A stretch of 64,000 bases of DNA, taken from positions 1,964,501-2,028,500 of the forward strand of contig NC_051094.1 of the NCBI RefSeq assembly GCF_901709675.1, read 5' to 3'. Under the pieces are notes generated by a model. That model was not told the origin of the DNA, ran no database searches, and was given only the letters and a program-made list of their open reading frames with translations. This DNA comes from Syngnathus acus (lineage: Eukaryota > Chordata > Actinopteri > Syngnathiformes > Syngnathidae). Each line of letters starts with the position of its first letter. Within the stretch, counting starts at the first letter, position 1. The position numbers were made by a program, and so were the translations under genes. This document shows positions 49,062-59,990 of this stretch, one piece after another.

Positions 49062-51040
49062 AAAATTCCCATCAGTTGTTATTACGACGTTCCCCTTGTC
49101 CCGTCATCTTAAAAAATAATAATAAATCTGTTTATTGCCACACTAAACACAAAACAAAGAGAATTAATTATGTTGTTTGTTTAAAACAACCGCAAAATTG
49201 CCTTCGGAAAGTTTACCAGCTTCATCCTTGCACACAAGGAAAAATGCCACGGAAGAGCTAACAATGGGTTTGCAGTTTTAGTTAGAAAGGAACCAACATT
49301 TGGACACAAACGGTCCCGCAACACATGTAGACAGACATTAAGACAATACGAAGAGGCACATATTCTTTATTTTCTGACTACAGATCAATAATGAGCATCT
49401 GTATTACTGACCCCCGGTAGCCAAGGAGTATAATATGTAGCTGGACTGAATCAAAAGAATTTCATTTACGATACGTGATTTTTTCTTATGGGGAAAGACG
49501 AAAGTGTCAGCGTTAGAGTCCAGACATAAAAATGTAGTTAAATGTAAAATGACTAACAACTATCAAAAGTTGTACACATACAATTGTAGACATTCATCCC
49601 AAATTGCTTTTGCTCTAGAGGGAGTTTGTCTCTGCGAAAACACCATGAGCTGAGGTGGCACCGCATGGCAGGCCGACATTTTTCCACTAGATTACACTCA
49701 CGAGCGAAGACGAGATGTGGAAGTCTTGGCTCCAAACAATAGCATTACTCTTTTGCAGCGCATACACACACATTGTTGGAGCTCCACACACACACACACA
49801 CACAGACCGACTCACTTCCCCACCTCCAGCACTTGAAGATCTACCTGCCAGCTGCTGCCAGTCGCCAGGAAAGATGGGCTTTGTTGGTTTTGTGAAGCCC
49901 ACCGACAAGACCCCCCTGGAGACTGCGGGTCTCCTGTAGCACAAGCCTCAGTCTTATCCACTCGGCTGCACAGGCAATCTGTTTTCTATATTACCAGCCT
50001 GTATCGCTGTACTATGCACTATAGCGCAGCAATTGAGCAGGAAATTAAGTTAAGGGATCGCTATTTGGTGGAGGAGAACAAGCTGGCTCCCTTTCCACAT
50101 ACAAGGATCATTAAATATCACACCCGTTTCTGGATGAATTCTCTCGCTCGCTTTCTGCAGTTGCCATCAGCTCCTCTCTTTCATCTCTCCTTCCTCAGCT
50201 TTTGCTTTTCGTGCTCCTGCCTGTTTTTTTTGCCTCGTCTTCCTGGATTGGTAGCGCGTAGAGAGTGAAACAACCGAATGGAAGTTTGAAGAGCTTGATG
50301 TGTTTTAAGTTAGGGACTCTGTAAATGTCCTGTTTTGTATATAAAATAAAGCAAACAAGCAAGTTTATGTTCCAATTAGTTGGCACAAAATATTATTTGA
50401 GCATACCACCTTTCAAAATTGTGCAAAACCTTCTGAGTCATGTCAGTTTCATAAATTTAGGTTGGAAAAAAGAAATTGTAATCAAATTCAATGACGTGCA
50501 TAAGCATAATGGTCCTGATAGATTCATATTGAAAAGTAACCGAATGATAAGAAAACAAAATCTTTCCGGTTGATCGTTATTGATCGTAGTATGGCCGTGT
50601 TGGCGGAAGGCCGTCAAGAGAGATAAGATGCCAAAACAAGTATAAATCCCTCCTGAAGCAGTCATGATGGACAGACAGGCCACCATTAACAACACGAGTC
50701 TTGCGGCTGATGGAAAGATACCCTGGCATTTGCCGTGTTACCAAGTGGCCCTTAAAGATTTCACACTTCCAATTCCTTTGAGTTATCGGCCATCTCAAAC
50801 CTGTCGCTTGGTCTGACAAGCTCCCATTGTTGTTCAGTGAGGCGCCAGGGTGGATATTGACAAAGCAAGCCTGGCCGACGTGATATAGCGACGCATGACG
50901 AGACAATAGACGAATTCACAGTACGGCTCGAGATGTGTACTGTTAACGTTGATTTAAAGACAACATTGTTGTCCAAACCAAAAAAAAAAAGAATGCTTTA
51001 GTTGTTTACATTGGAATTGTATGTCTTAATTCTCAGATAG
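49062..51040. other. Non-coding stretch, no gene seen
   Basis: This holds a (CA)n at 49785-49804 and A-runs near 50980. The open frame at 49715-49939 starts with a hydrophobic stretch reminiscent of a signal peptide, but runs through the CA repeat and matches nothing known. The minus-strand frame at 50577-50906 is likewise unrecognised. Confidence 0.55.
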
Positions 51041-51236
51041 GTATCTTGGGTAGATAGAAAGATGGCTTGATGGTTAGATAGATACGGTAGATCCGATAGA
51101 TACGGTACGATATACATGATACGATAGACACAATACGATACAATACGTTAAATACGATACAATACGATAGATGTGATACGATAGATTATACAGACACGAT
51201 AGATTATACAGACACGATAGATTATATAGACCAGAT
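51041..51236. repeat. Degenerate GATA/ACGATA-type repeat array
   Basis: This is a patchwork of GATAGATACG, AATACGATAC and related units. An 18-bp unit, ACGATAGATTATACAGAC, is tandemly repeated three times at 51178-51195, 51196-51213 and 51214-51231, the third copy with one change. It looks like a tetranucleotide array that mutated and was re-amplified in longer units. Confidence 0.85.
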
Positions 51237-51237
51237 C

Positions 51238-51294
<57 letters not shown>
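51237..51294. repeat. (GACA)14 microsatellite
   Basis: About 14 uninterrupted GACA units directly follow the degenerate GATA array, giving a compound GATA/GACA locus. Such pairs occur widely in vertebrates, in some species enriched on sex chromosomes. Confidence 0.96.
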
Positions 51295-51295
<1 letters not shown>

Positions 51296-51867
51296 GATCG
51301 ATAGATATAAGAGAGATTAGAGCGACAGACTCAAATGTATGAAGTTTAACGTCAAGCACTATTTAATCGCGAAAAACACAACATTAATATTGAAGCACTG
51401 TCAATCTATAGCACCGTGAGAGCACTGTCTGCACTTTGCGTTCCATAAAGTGAACATAGAAGGGGGAAAAAAAAAATACAGTGTGCTCAAAGTGCACATT
51501 TATCTTCAGCTTTGCACAGTTTGGAGCAAGCTAATAGTGACAACAAAGAGGAGCACCTCCTCTGTGTATCACCACTTTGTTGCTGGCATACAAAGTCAAA
51601 TTGATTTGTCAAGTTCCACGTGAAGAAACGACGGCAGTCGGCGGTGCTGTGACACTGAAATGACTGCTTATCGGATCTTCGATTGGCTCACTGCTCCAGA
51701 CGGGCCCAAATAGAAATATCACAACACCTCCATTGCCCTCGCCGTTCGGCACATGGTGCACGAGGCTGCGCTTGCTTTGAATTATTAAAAGCGACAGATT
51801 ACGGTGCAAAGCTGCATGACTGGAGGCATGATAGCGACTACGCTGTGCAGAAAACCTGGGGTTGATA
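51295..51867. other. Non-coding stretch, no gene seen
   Basis: This is unique sequence with an A10 run near 51468. Overlapping open frames on both strands at 51609-51890 have no recognisable product. Confidence 0.5.
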
Positions 51868-51897
51868 TACAGTCCTGTGCAAAAAGCCACTAAAAGC
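51868..51897. mobile_element. Possible Tc1/mariner-like terminal fragment
   Basis: TACAGTCCTGTGCAAAAAGC resembles the TACAGTGCTGTGCAAAAGTC end of DNA transposons common in fish. No opposite end was located with confidence. The following 90 bp are AT-rich and may belong to it. Confidence 0.35.
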
Positions 51898-51987
51898 TTT
51901 GAGGTTAATTAATAACAGGAAATTATTATAGTAGTAATTGTTGACACTGACTAATTATTTTTAGTTTGAGAATAATTGTCAATTTTT

Positions 51988-52056
51988 GTCTATGTGAAGC
52001 CCTTTGAGACTGCTTGTGATTTAGGGCTATACAAATAAACTTGACTTGACTTGACT
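51988..52056 (+). mobile_element. L2-type LINE 3' tail
   Basis: GTGAAGCCCTTTGAGACTGC, then TTGTGATTTAGGGCTATACAAATAAA, ending in three TTGACT repeats, is the typical 3' terminus of L2/Maui-like LINEs and their dependent SINEs in teleosts. Only the last 70 bp or so are recognisable, so the copy is extremely 5'-truncated or belongs to a short element. The plus strand is sense. Confidence 0.75.
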
Positions 52057-53640
52057 TTACAAAAAGTATTTAACGGAAGTAAAATGCAATGGAAAATCTG
52101 ATTTCTTTTTAATTTTTTGATGTTTAGATTCAAAAAGACAAAATAATAAAACAAAATGTACCAAAGAAGTACTTAGAAAAAAAAAATCTTTGTAAAGATT
52201 ATCTGCAAACTGTTTGTGAATGGAGATCATTTTATTTGTGGCCAATCCCGTGGTTCCTCCGTGATCTACCATAACCTAGATGTGGCCTTTGAATAATGTC
52301 ATAGGACTTGAGCACAGTCGATCAGAGCTGATGGTGGGTGTGCGAACGAGCAAGCAGGCGGGCGGGCGGGGTGTGAGACTGTGAATGTTTTGCAGGGAGG
52401 GTGAAGGGCATAGTGTCAGGGCTTGTCTGACATGTGGCCTAGTGGGCTTGCTGGCGGGCTGGATGCTTGCGTGCAGTCTCGATGGCTGCTTGGGTGCGTC
52501 CCAGCTCCAGCCTGGCAAGTGTCTCCTACCCTCCCTCGCTCGCTCGCTCGCTCGCTCGCTCGCTCCCCTCCTCCCTCCCTGGAGTGACGGGCTGAGACAT
52601 TAAGACAGGCGTTTTAATTAACTGTGCCACTCTTCCACCTGCTGCCCTCAATATGCTCCGGCCCAGGCAAGCTGTCTCTCACAGCACTCTCGCGCATGTT
52701 CTCTTTTTGCTCCGTCTCCTATTCATTTCACTCTTTTTTTTTTTCCGACCAATTTTTAAATCTGTCCCTTTATCGCTAACCTTTTTTTCTGTCCCATGTG
52801 CCCAGTTTGACCTCTATAAATGAAATTCATACCAGAATGATAAGAAAGGCGATTACACCAGAACCTGTGACAGAATTCGATAATTCCTTTTTTTTGTCTA
52901 TCTTTTAAATTCAGACAGAGCGAATTCCTACATGTGCTCAAATGACCCCCCCCCTAACTAGCCGTCACGCACGAACATGGACGCTTACACGCGCTCTTCA
53001 AATTTAACCGGTAATTCAGTTCTGGCCGACACTCATCGGGCTATTCATTAGGTCCTTATTAAATATGGCTATTTCCCTTCCCTCGCGGCTGGATGGAGCT
53101 GGGCTTGTGACAAGATTCAAAGAGCAAATGTAATACAACCGGCACAGTTTCTGTCCATGTGCTCACCAATGTCTGCATTAATATAATCCATAATAAAAAA
53201 TAAAAAAAAGCTCAATCAGTGCGGTTACTCATATTTTACCTTCGATGCTTTTAGTATGTTTAAAAACAATTGTTGTATTCAATAAGATTCATGTCCTCCC
53301 CTTCAAGTCCTGGTGGTCGCGCTGAAACTAACAAATGGCCACGCTTCGGCTCTGTGATGGCTCCTCATTCGAACGGCTACAGTTAGACGACGGCGGCCAT
53401 ATATCAGCCATGCAGATGGCGAGCTGAGAGGTGACTTTGAAGTCCTCTGCAGCGAGGTGGAAAGAGCAGAGGTGTCCTCGGCCGCAGTGTTTATATATGG
53501 CCTCCCTCGCCTTTGCTCTTAATGAATGATGTGAAAAGATGGCCGCCGCAGACACATCTGTATGAGGGCCGAGGCGCTCCGAGGATTTATGCAAACGTTA
53601 TGCAACGTGTCAGCATATATATGTTTTAGTCTATGTATGG
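52057..53640. other. Non-coding stretch with GC microsatellites
   Basis: It contains an A-run near 52180, (GGGC)n-like 52357-52369, the (CTCG)n array annotated separately, a T11 run near 52735 and C9 near 52947. Blocks at 53010-53070 (GGTAATTCAG, TATTCATTAGG, TTATTAAATATGG) look enhancer-like. No gene was recognised. Confidence 0.55.
52535..52565. repeat. (CTCG)n microsatellite
   Basis: About eight CTCG units span 31 bp. They read as repeated Ser-Leu-Ala-Arg in one frame, so the plus-strand open frame across it is spurious. Confidence 0.95.
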
Positions 53641-53690
53641 AGCAAAGGCAGTGCTGATTTTAGTTTGCACAGGGGGAAAATGCTTGCGTC

Positions 53691-53945
53691 ATGTATCAGA
53701 CTGTCCATAAACGAAACCATAAACTCTGTCAACTCATTCCAATCTGTACTCCCAGCCACACCCACACCACCAGGAATAGCAATCTAATCATTGGGAAAAA
53801 ACGGAAACTAAAATCTACAAGCTTTAGCATTGTGTGCAGAGGGCCACAGATTTGGAATGAGCTTGACGAAACACGAAAAATGTTGCAATCCATATCCATC
53901 TTCAAGGCAAATCTAAAAAATCAACTCCTATCAATGTATGTTTAA
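53691..53945 (+). pseudogene. LINE polyprotein, C-terminal remnant
   Basis: The translated stretch carries the pattern seen at the C-terminus of CR1/L2/Rex1-type LINE polyproteins, just after the reverse transcriptase: TRNSNL, a basic segment, then FSIVCRGPQIWNEL, then S-x3-FKANLKNQLLSMY and a stop. The block of about 80 residues is only the last part of a protein normally near 900-1000 residues; the reverse transcriptase is absent. The ATG at 53691 is just the first Met in the open frame, not a real start. Because this remnant is intact to the stop and followed by an appropriate 3' UTR and tail, the insertion is 5'-truncated rather than internally broken. It is not expected to make a functional product. 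Confidence 0.8.
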
Positions 53946-54270
53946 TGTGCTGATTATTAATCACATGAACACCTGTGTCCTGTTGTTAATTTATTAATTG
54001 CAAATGTACTTTACATCAAATCCAGTGTAACCACAATACTGAGACTATCTATTACTTGTCGTATGTTTATTGTTATTGTCTATTATATATCTGTATGTTG
54101 TCCATAATGTAAGGATATCTGGCCAATATCTGATACTTATGGGAAACCAAGCCCCCTATTAAAAGCTTTAAATAGCTTGCTTGGGGTGACCTTTCACGCA
54201 TCCGTAATACTGTTTGTTGTTTCATGTTGTATGTCTTGGATATTGCGTGAATAAACTCAAACTCAAAAGT
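53946..54270 (+). mobile_element. LINE 3' UTR and tail (CR1/Rex1-like)
   Basis: This continues directly from the polyprotein stop. CCAAGC at 54147-54152 pairs with GCTTGG at 54179-54184, and CTATT at 54156-54160 with AATAG at 54171-54175, forming a stem-loop of the kind LINE reverse transcriptases recognise in their RNA. The element ends in GTGAATAAACTCAAACTCAAA near 54247-54267, a repeat-type tail rather than poly(A). That tail is characteristic of Rex1/Babar-like fish LINEs as I remember them. The exact family needs a database match. Confidence 0.75.
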
Positions 54271-55502
54271 CAAAGTGTTAAATTGAAGTTTAGCCGCGTA
54301 CTGACCTGTTTGAAAAAGACTGTGCCAGCATCCTGCAGCCGCTTTTTTTTTTTTTTACTTGTGAACTCTGTAGCCTTGCTTCTAGTGGATGGAGGTTGTT
54401 TTTTTTCTTCTTCTCCACATTACCACTGGAAGAATTGCCCATCCATGTCAAAAGACAAACAGAGCAGCTTTCAAAACAGGTGACACAGAAAGCGTGAAAG
54501 GCAACATCACCCTTAAAAAAATAAATTCAAGCACTTTATTAATTAATATTTATGTGCATTGTCCCTATTTAAATAAATAAATAAATACTATGTGGCATTT
54601 GCTTTATTAACAATGCTTCAAAAAAAGGTCTACGCTCTGCATTCTGTAAAGATAAAACTTTTGGCCACAGTGTCTCCTCTCTGGACTTTGCAGGAGTACC
54701 TAACGAAGTGCCCGTTGAGCACATCTGAAAATGAACCCTCTGCAAGGGAAGGAAAAACCTTTCTTGGTTAGCCTAGCAGGCGAGGGATGTAACCCTCTGC
54801 AGCTCATCTTGAACACTTGGCTCCCTCCAGCACACCTCCAGGAGCATGTTGTCCTTGTTATGTTGCTAGCGCGGGGGCCCTCCGGTGATAAATTATGGAT
54901 GCAACTCAAAAGCTGTAAAATTTGTTGTATCTTCTATTATCTTCATGTTAAAGGCCACAAAAGCTCTTCAGTGAAGTCAGCCATTAAGAAATGACAGGTA
55001 TGGCTATCAGGCTTCTTTATAGCCTATTACCTGCGATGACAGCAGCTGCTGCTGCACCACTGTACCAGCCTATCACATTATTTGCAGCTAAAGTCAGCTA
55101 CTGTGTCATTTCGCCTCATTTTCTTGACAGTGCTATCATAAATCCATTGGGCTGCGGGGGAAACTGTCGACTACCTCGATTATCTTCATAGCCTGAATGA
55201 ATTCTGAAATGTATGTAACAGGCAATGACTGTTATGGATCAGGAGCCAGGGCCATATTCTCTCACTTTTCTCCCACCCGCCCCTTCTTCCTTGACTCTCG
55301 TGCGTGATGTGTCGATTGAGGGCTGGGGGCCTCTGACACTCACAGTAAATGGAGTGAAAGAGGCGCACTTTGGAGTGAAAGATTCAAGATGAGACCATTG
55401 TGAGGAATTAGAGTCAGGCTGAGATTCGGAAAACCTTTTTGGGACATGGATGTTGTGGAATGAATAAGACGTGTGTGGATTTCAGTCGTACATGAACCAA
55501 GT

Positions 55503-55524
55503 CATCCATCCATCCATCCATCCA
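55503..55524. repeat. Short (CATC)n microsatellite
   Basis: Five CATC units are followed by CAGATTGCAC. The motif is the same as the large array at 9634 but far shorter. Confidence 0.9.
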
Positions 55525-55999
55525 GATTGCACTTTTAGTGCGCTCACCTATTTTCCAATTTACTTAATTTTATAGTCATGTGGAAATTTGGGACTTTTGT
55601 GTTTTTGTTTGCAATAAAAAACTTTTTTGAAAAAAGAAATCATCCTCACAATTCCCTATTACCGATCCATATTAAACCACCCTATCCCAAAAATAAATAC
55701 AAAAATAGCGTTAACCTAGAACCAAATCATTTTACCCGATTAGCAAAAACAGAAATGTCTGCTTTTCATCAGACAGTTAAAAAATGCTGACATTTTCACA
55801 TCGCATTTAATCACTTATCAATCACTCCATGAGTGCACCTGTCAATGCAAGTTTGCGGTTGGCCCCACAGGTGACCTCAGGCACGTGGTCCAAAACCTCC
55901 ACAAAGCTAAGAACGCTCACATCCTCATCAAAAAAAAAAAAAAAAAAAACGCTGCCAATTTGTCCATAATCATCATTCCTGTGGGGAGAAGACATTATT

Positions 56000-56340
56000 A
56001 AAAACCATAATTAATTACCTGAGGGTGTCATCTTCTTCCAGTTTCATCATATTTCATAATATAAACAAGAGAGTTTGTGAGCATTAAAATATTGAGCATG
56101 CTTCATTTTCTATAGGGTAATGAAAATAGGCAAATTAATTAAAGTGTCGCCGTGATCGGGGTCCACCGGGGAATGCGGACATCCGTGTGTTCCAACGCGT
56201 CCCCCTTTGTGACGATAACCACAATAACGAGGCCCTATCAGAGGAGAAACACCTCGCTAACTAATTAGACTCTCAGGGTGCATTCTGACAACATAAAGAG
56301 AGAAAAGTGCTTGAAGGAAGACTCGGTCTCGGGCAATTTG
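56000..56340. promoter_or_regulatory. Candidate conserved non-coding element I
   Basis: This unique block has AACCATAATTAATTACCTGA near 56004, GGCAAATTAATTAAAGTG near 56130, TAACTAATTAGAC near 56258 and a reverse octamer ATTTGCAT at 56336-56343. Balanced composition lies between the sites. Function is inferred only. Confidence 0.3.
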
Positions 56341-57274
56341 CATCTGCCACTTTTTTTACTGCATCTGTTCCAAGTGCCATTCAGAGCTCTCGTCCTCCTT
56401 TTGTTGGGAAGTGTTGAGGCCCAACTATTTAAGCTCACCTCCTACCTACCCGGAGCTTTGTTCCGGCTCCTCTGCAGGCCAGTAATGAGCCAACTGCCAC
56501 AAAACGGCTTAGAAATTAATGAGTCATTACGCGCGGGCCCTGGACCGCTCGGCAGCCTCTCCTCCTCCCTCCCCCGTCCTACCACACATGCGTGCATCTA
56601 ATCTCGCTCTCGAGCCCATACAGAAAGACCCCGACACCTCCCTATAAATTAGAGCCTATTACAAGGCTCCCATGTTAGCGGGGCAAAGAAAGAGGGTCTT
56701 CACAGCTCAAGAGTGTGTGTAGGAGAGATTGAGGGAGTTGAATGTGGAGCCTTAAGGTGCTCTTTTCACACTCTCACCCTTATCCATTATGCCAGTGTGT
56801 AGAGCCCCCTCAGAGAAATGTGCAGGTCCAAAAAGACTCGAGGTTGGAAATAAGTCACGGGAGGGATTCTCGGTCACACCTTTTCCCTCCTCCTCCTACT
56901 TCAGTGTCAGATTATATCATGGATGGTGCTCCAGACGGCAACATGGTCACGGCGTTCTTCTTTTTCTGTCGAGGGCTGAATGACATAGATCGGAGCTTTA
57001 CGAACTTAAGGAAGGTACTGACATTTTGCACTGGGTTGGAGATGTGTTTTTTTTTTTTTTATGGATCGTCAAGCCGGCACCCAATTTGTATTTTTGAATT
57101 AATCGCATTTTTTATATAATTTAGCTGGGGCTATGACGTTCAAGTGGGATCGTATTGATTAAAATTAGAGCAGCCAAAATCCCCGTTGCCTAATTTTGTT
57201 CTGTGCATCCCCAGCCGCTTTGTTCCCATTGGCAGTGATGTACCAAAAAGTATTTGACATGTGCCAAATAACAG

Positions 57275-57349
57275 TGGGGGGAAAAAAAAGAAAAAATATA
57301 TAAAGAAGAAAAAAAAAAAAGGGAAAAAATCAAAAGAAGAAAGAAAAAG
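57275..57349 (+). repeat. Long purine-rich tract
   Basis: About 75 bp consist of G and A with very few exceptions (one TATATA and one TC), including AAGAAGAAAAAAAAAAAGGG. Such tracts can form triplexes and slow polymerases. It is simple sequence. Confidence 0.85.
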
Positions 57350-59736
57350 CTGCGTTCAAATTTACAAGGCTGCATTTTCAGCCGCATGAAGTCACTTCCA
57401 GTGCGTTTTCCTCATACTAACCTACTGTTGTTTTATTTCCTCACCCAATTTTAAAAGGGGTTGGTTATAAAGCAGCAAAGGCAACAAAAAAAATGGTGAA
57501 CATACCCCTTGAAATGTAAATGAATACCGTTACCATTTTCTTCAAGCTTTACCCTTCTCATTACTTCACTCAAGACCCTCCTAATTATTCATGCCAATGT
57601 TTATCTTTCATCAGAGCCAAACACGTAGCTGTAAATCGCCGAATATTTTAGAATCTATATTTTGTTGGATATGTATCAGGTTTCCGTCGGAGCGATCTTT
57701 GGCTCATTGGCTTTTGAAGATACGGAGCATTTTAAAGCAATCCCTCTGAGAATGAACGAGTGAGATCACATGAGCTTGAGGTGCTTTAGAATGGCAAATC
57801 CCGCCCAAAGTGTCATTTCCACTCGGAGACATCCATTTGGTGTGTGAAACGAGTCCCCGGGAGAATCCAATAGCCTTAGAGATTCCTGAAAAGAGCAAAG
57901 GGCCTGGGGATCAACTCCGACTCACCTGGATAAGACGGGAATTTTACAAAGCCCTCCAAATACACATACCAAAGCGAGAAGACAGGAGAAAGAAACATGA
58001 TAGACAACTTAGACAAAAGTGCTGAGCGAACTTAAATGGAAAGGTGCGATTTTTTTTCTTTTTCAGTTACGGTGCGGCAAAAAACATTGAAGGGTTTTTA
58101 TTTCATTTTCTGGCCTTAAAAGGTATTTCCCTAAACAATATTTACGTATGGACGCCATAAACGTTTTCAGAAAAGATACATTTTTCTGTCTCATCAATGT
58201 CCCCCATCTGAAACTCATAATTATGGTTGATAGGTAGATATTAAAACACTGAAAAAAATTCTAAATCATCAGAACGATCTCTGCCGGCCAAACATTTCCG
58301 CAACAGTAAAAGCAGTGAATATAAGCACGAGGGACGATAGATATAAAGCCTCAATTAACGTAAGTGAGAGCAAAATGGCTGATAATTATTACGCTAGCTC
58401 ATTAGACTTGTTTTGACACTTGAAGCACTTAAATCACTACGTAGCCATATGCACAAAACGCTACACGCATGCAGATGTTATTCCCGACATAACGAAGCAG
58501 GCACAGGTTGGGTTTCACTTGTTGACATGGAAAAAAGAAAAAAAAAGTAACATTTCTGGAAAGGAAAATAAGCACTGCAGCAATTGAAATAAAAAGTTTC
58601 GCTAGCATTCAATTGTCTCCAATGTCTTTTGAAGGTCTCAAGAAGCAAATACGTAAATCAAAGCAGTTGACGATTCATTTTGTCAAAACGAAAAGGTTGA
58701 GCCGTTCATTTTGTCTAATAACTTCCAAGGGATAAAAATCCTCCGGACGGCCATGAACGTTTAAGCCTCGATGCGGTAAAATACAACATGCTGTAAAATA
58801 TTAATACACGTGGTAAAATTATGCTGGTAGTAAGACTTTGGATTGCGGCTGTCTGTAAAAGAGGCATATCTGTATTTATTTATAAGCGGACCGAGTATAT
58901 GTGGGGGCTTTGTTTGAAGCCATGTTTATGAATATCGACTCAGGCTCCAAGGTAAGTGGTCATAAATCTACGAGAGGATCTTTGCAAAGTTCCCTTGGAG
59001 GACATAACTTCAGGTCTAACTGCCGCCTTCCTTCACTTGACTTTTAAACATTTAGATGTAGCCTGGCCAACAGCTTCTAAATTATGACGACTTCCCTTTT
59101 GAGTGTCGGCGTTAACCAATCAAAGTTGATGAACTGTGACATTTTGCTAGGTGTGTTTCGTCCTTGATCTGGATTGCTTGTGACAATACTACTAAAATGT
59201 AAACCGTGTTCCAAGACTTTGACCGGGATATAGTTTAGTCAACAATGTCCTTACACTCTATTAGCCAACAGTTTCAGAAAAATATGGACCATTTGGCTTC
59301 AATCTGCCCTTGTTGCTTTTATACGCAGCTGCAATTAAATGATGCCATAACAATGATGATTTGATGTCCATATTAGATGACAACAGTTTGGTTGCATGGC
59401 GCTTACTTGAATCACCATCAAGGCCAGCTGGAAGAGTTAGTTCCACAGATGACCCTTTCCGTGGATGACTTATTCACACTCCCTTTTTTTTTTTTCTCCA
59501 GCAATATCTTTGACATTTCTATTTATTTGTGTTCAAGGCTGTGAACATCAGATCACAGGGGTGATTGCATTTGTAATGCTGCTACAGTTGGTTGACTGGA
59601 TATGATGGATACACAGGACCGTATCCTCTGGCAAGGATGATCCCATAAGAGCAGAGGGTCCGGGATTACCAGAACCCATTTCTTGAGTTCAATCAAAAGG
59701 GTTTCACTGCTTAACTCCAGCTTTTCACTTTGAATG

Positions 59737-59738
<2 letters not shown>

Positions 59739-59780
<42 letters not shown>

Positions 59781-59796
59781 TGTGTGTGTGCGTGCG
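59739..59796. repeat. (TG)n microsatellite
   Basis: About 29 TG units have a single TTTG interruption and end in CGTGCGTC. It can adopt Z-DNA. It is immediately followed by an AT-alternating tract. Confidence 0.96.
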
Positions 59797-59800
59797 TCTG

Positions 59801-59990
59801 TATAAATATATACAAATAAATATATATGTGTGTATATATATATATGTATATATATATGTGTATACAGTATATATATTTTTTTTTTTATTGGAAATACTTT
59901 AAATTATTGGAATTGTTATTGGGAAAATCTATTGGAATATACATATACTATATATACTTATATTTATTTTTTATTGGAAATTTCATTTTA
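59801..59990. repeat. (TA)n tract with imperfect 80-bp duplication
   Basis: Alternating TA runs (59801-59876) are followed by T12. The arrangement TATACxxTATATA...TTTTTTATTGGAAAT then recurs about 80 bp downstream (near 59945-59980), indicating an imperfect tandem duplication. The two overlapping tyrosine/isoleucine-rich open frames here are products of the repeat. Confidence 0.75.

Larger units (their letters stand above)
54271..59738. other. Non-coding stretch, no gene seen
   Basis: Contents: T12 near 54345, AAATAAATAAATAAATA near 54572, (CATC)5 at 55503-55524, A21 near 55929, T14 near 57047, and a purine tract at 57275-57349. Candidate element I is at 56.1-56.5 kb. Open frames of 60-125 codons are present on both strands, none recognisable. 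Confidence 0.6.

Noticed and set aside
49715-49939. Open frame with a hydrophobic N-terminus like a signal peptide
   Set aside because: It runs through a (CA)n repeat and has no recognisable mature domain.
52385-52603. Frame ending in repeated Ser-Leu-Ala-Arg
   Set aside because: It is generated by the (CTCG)n array.
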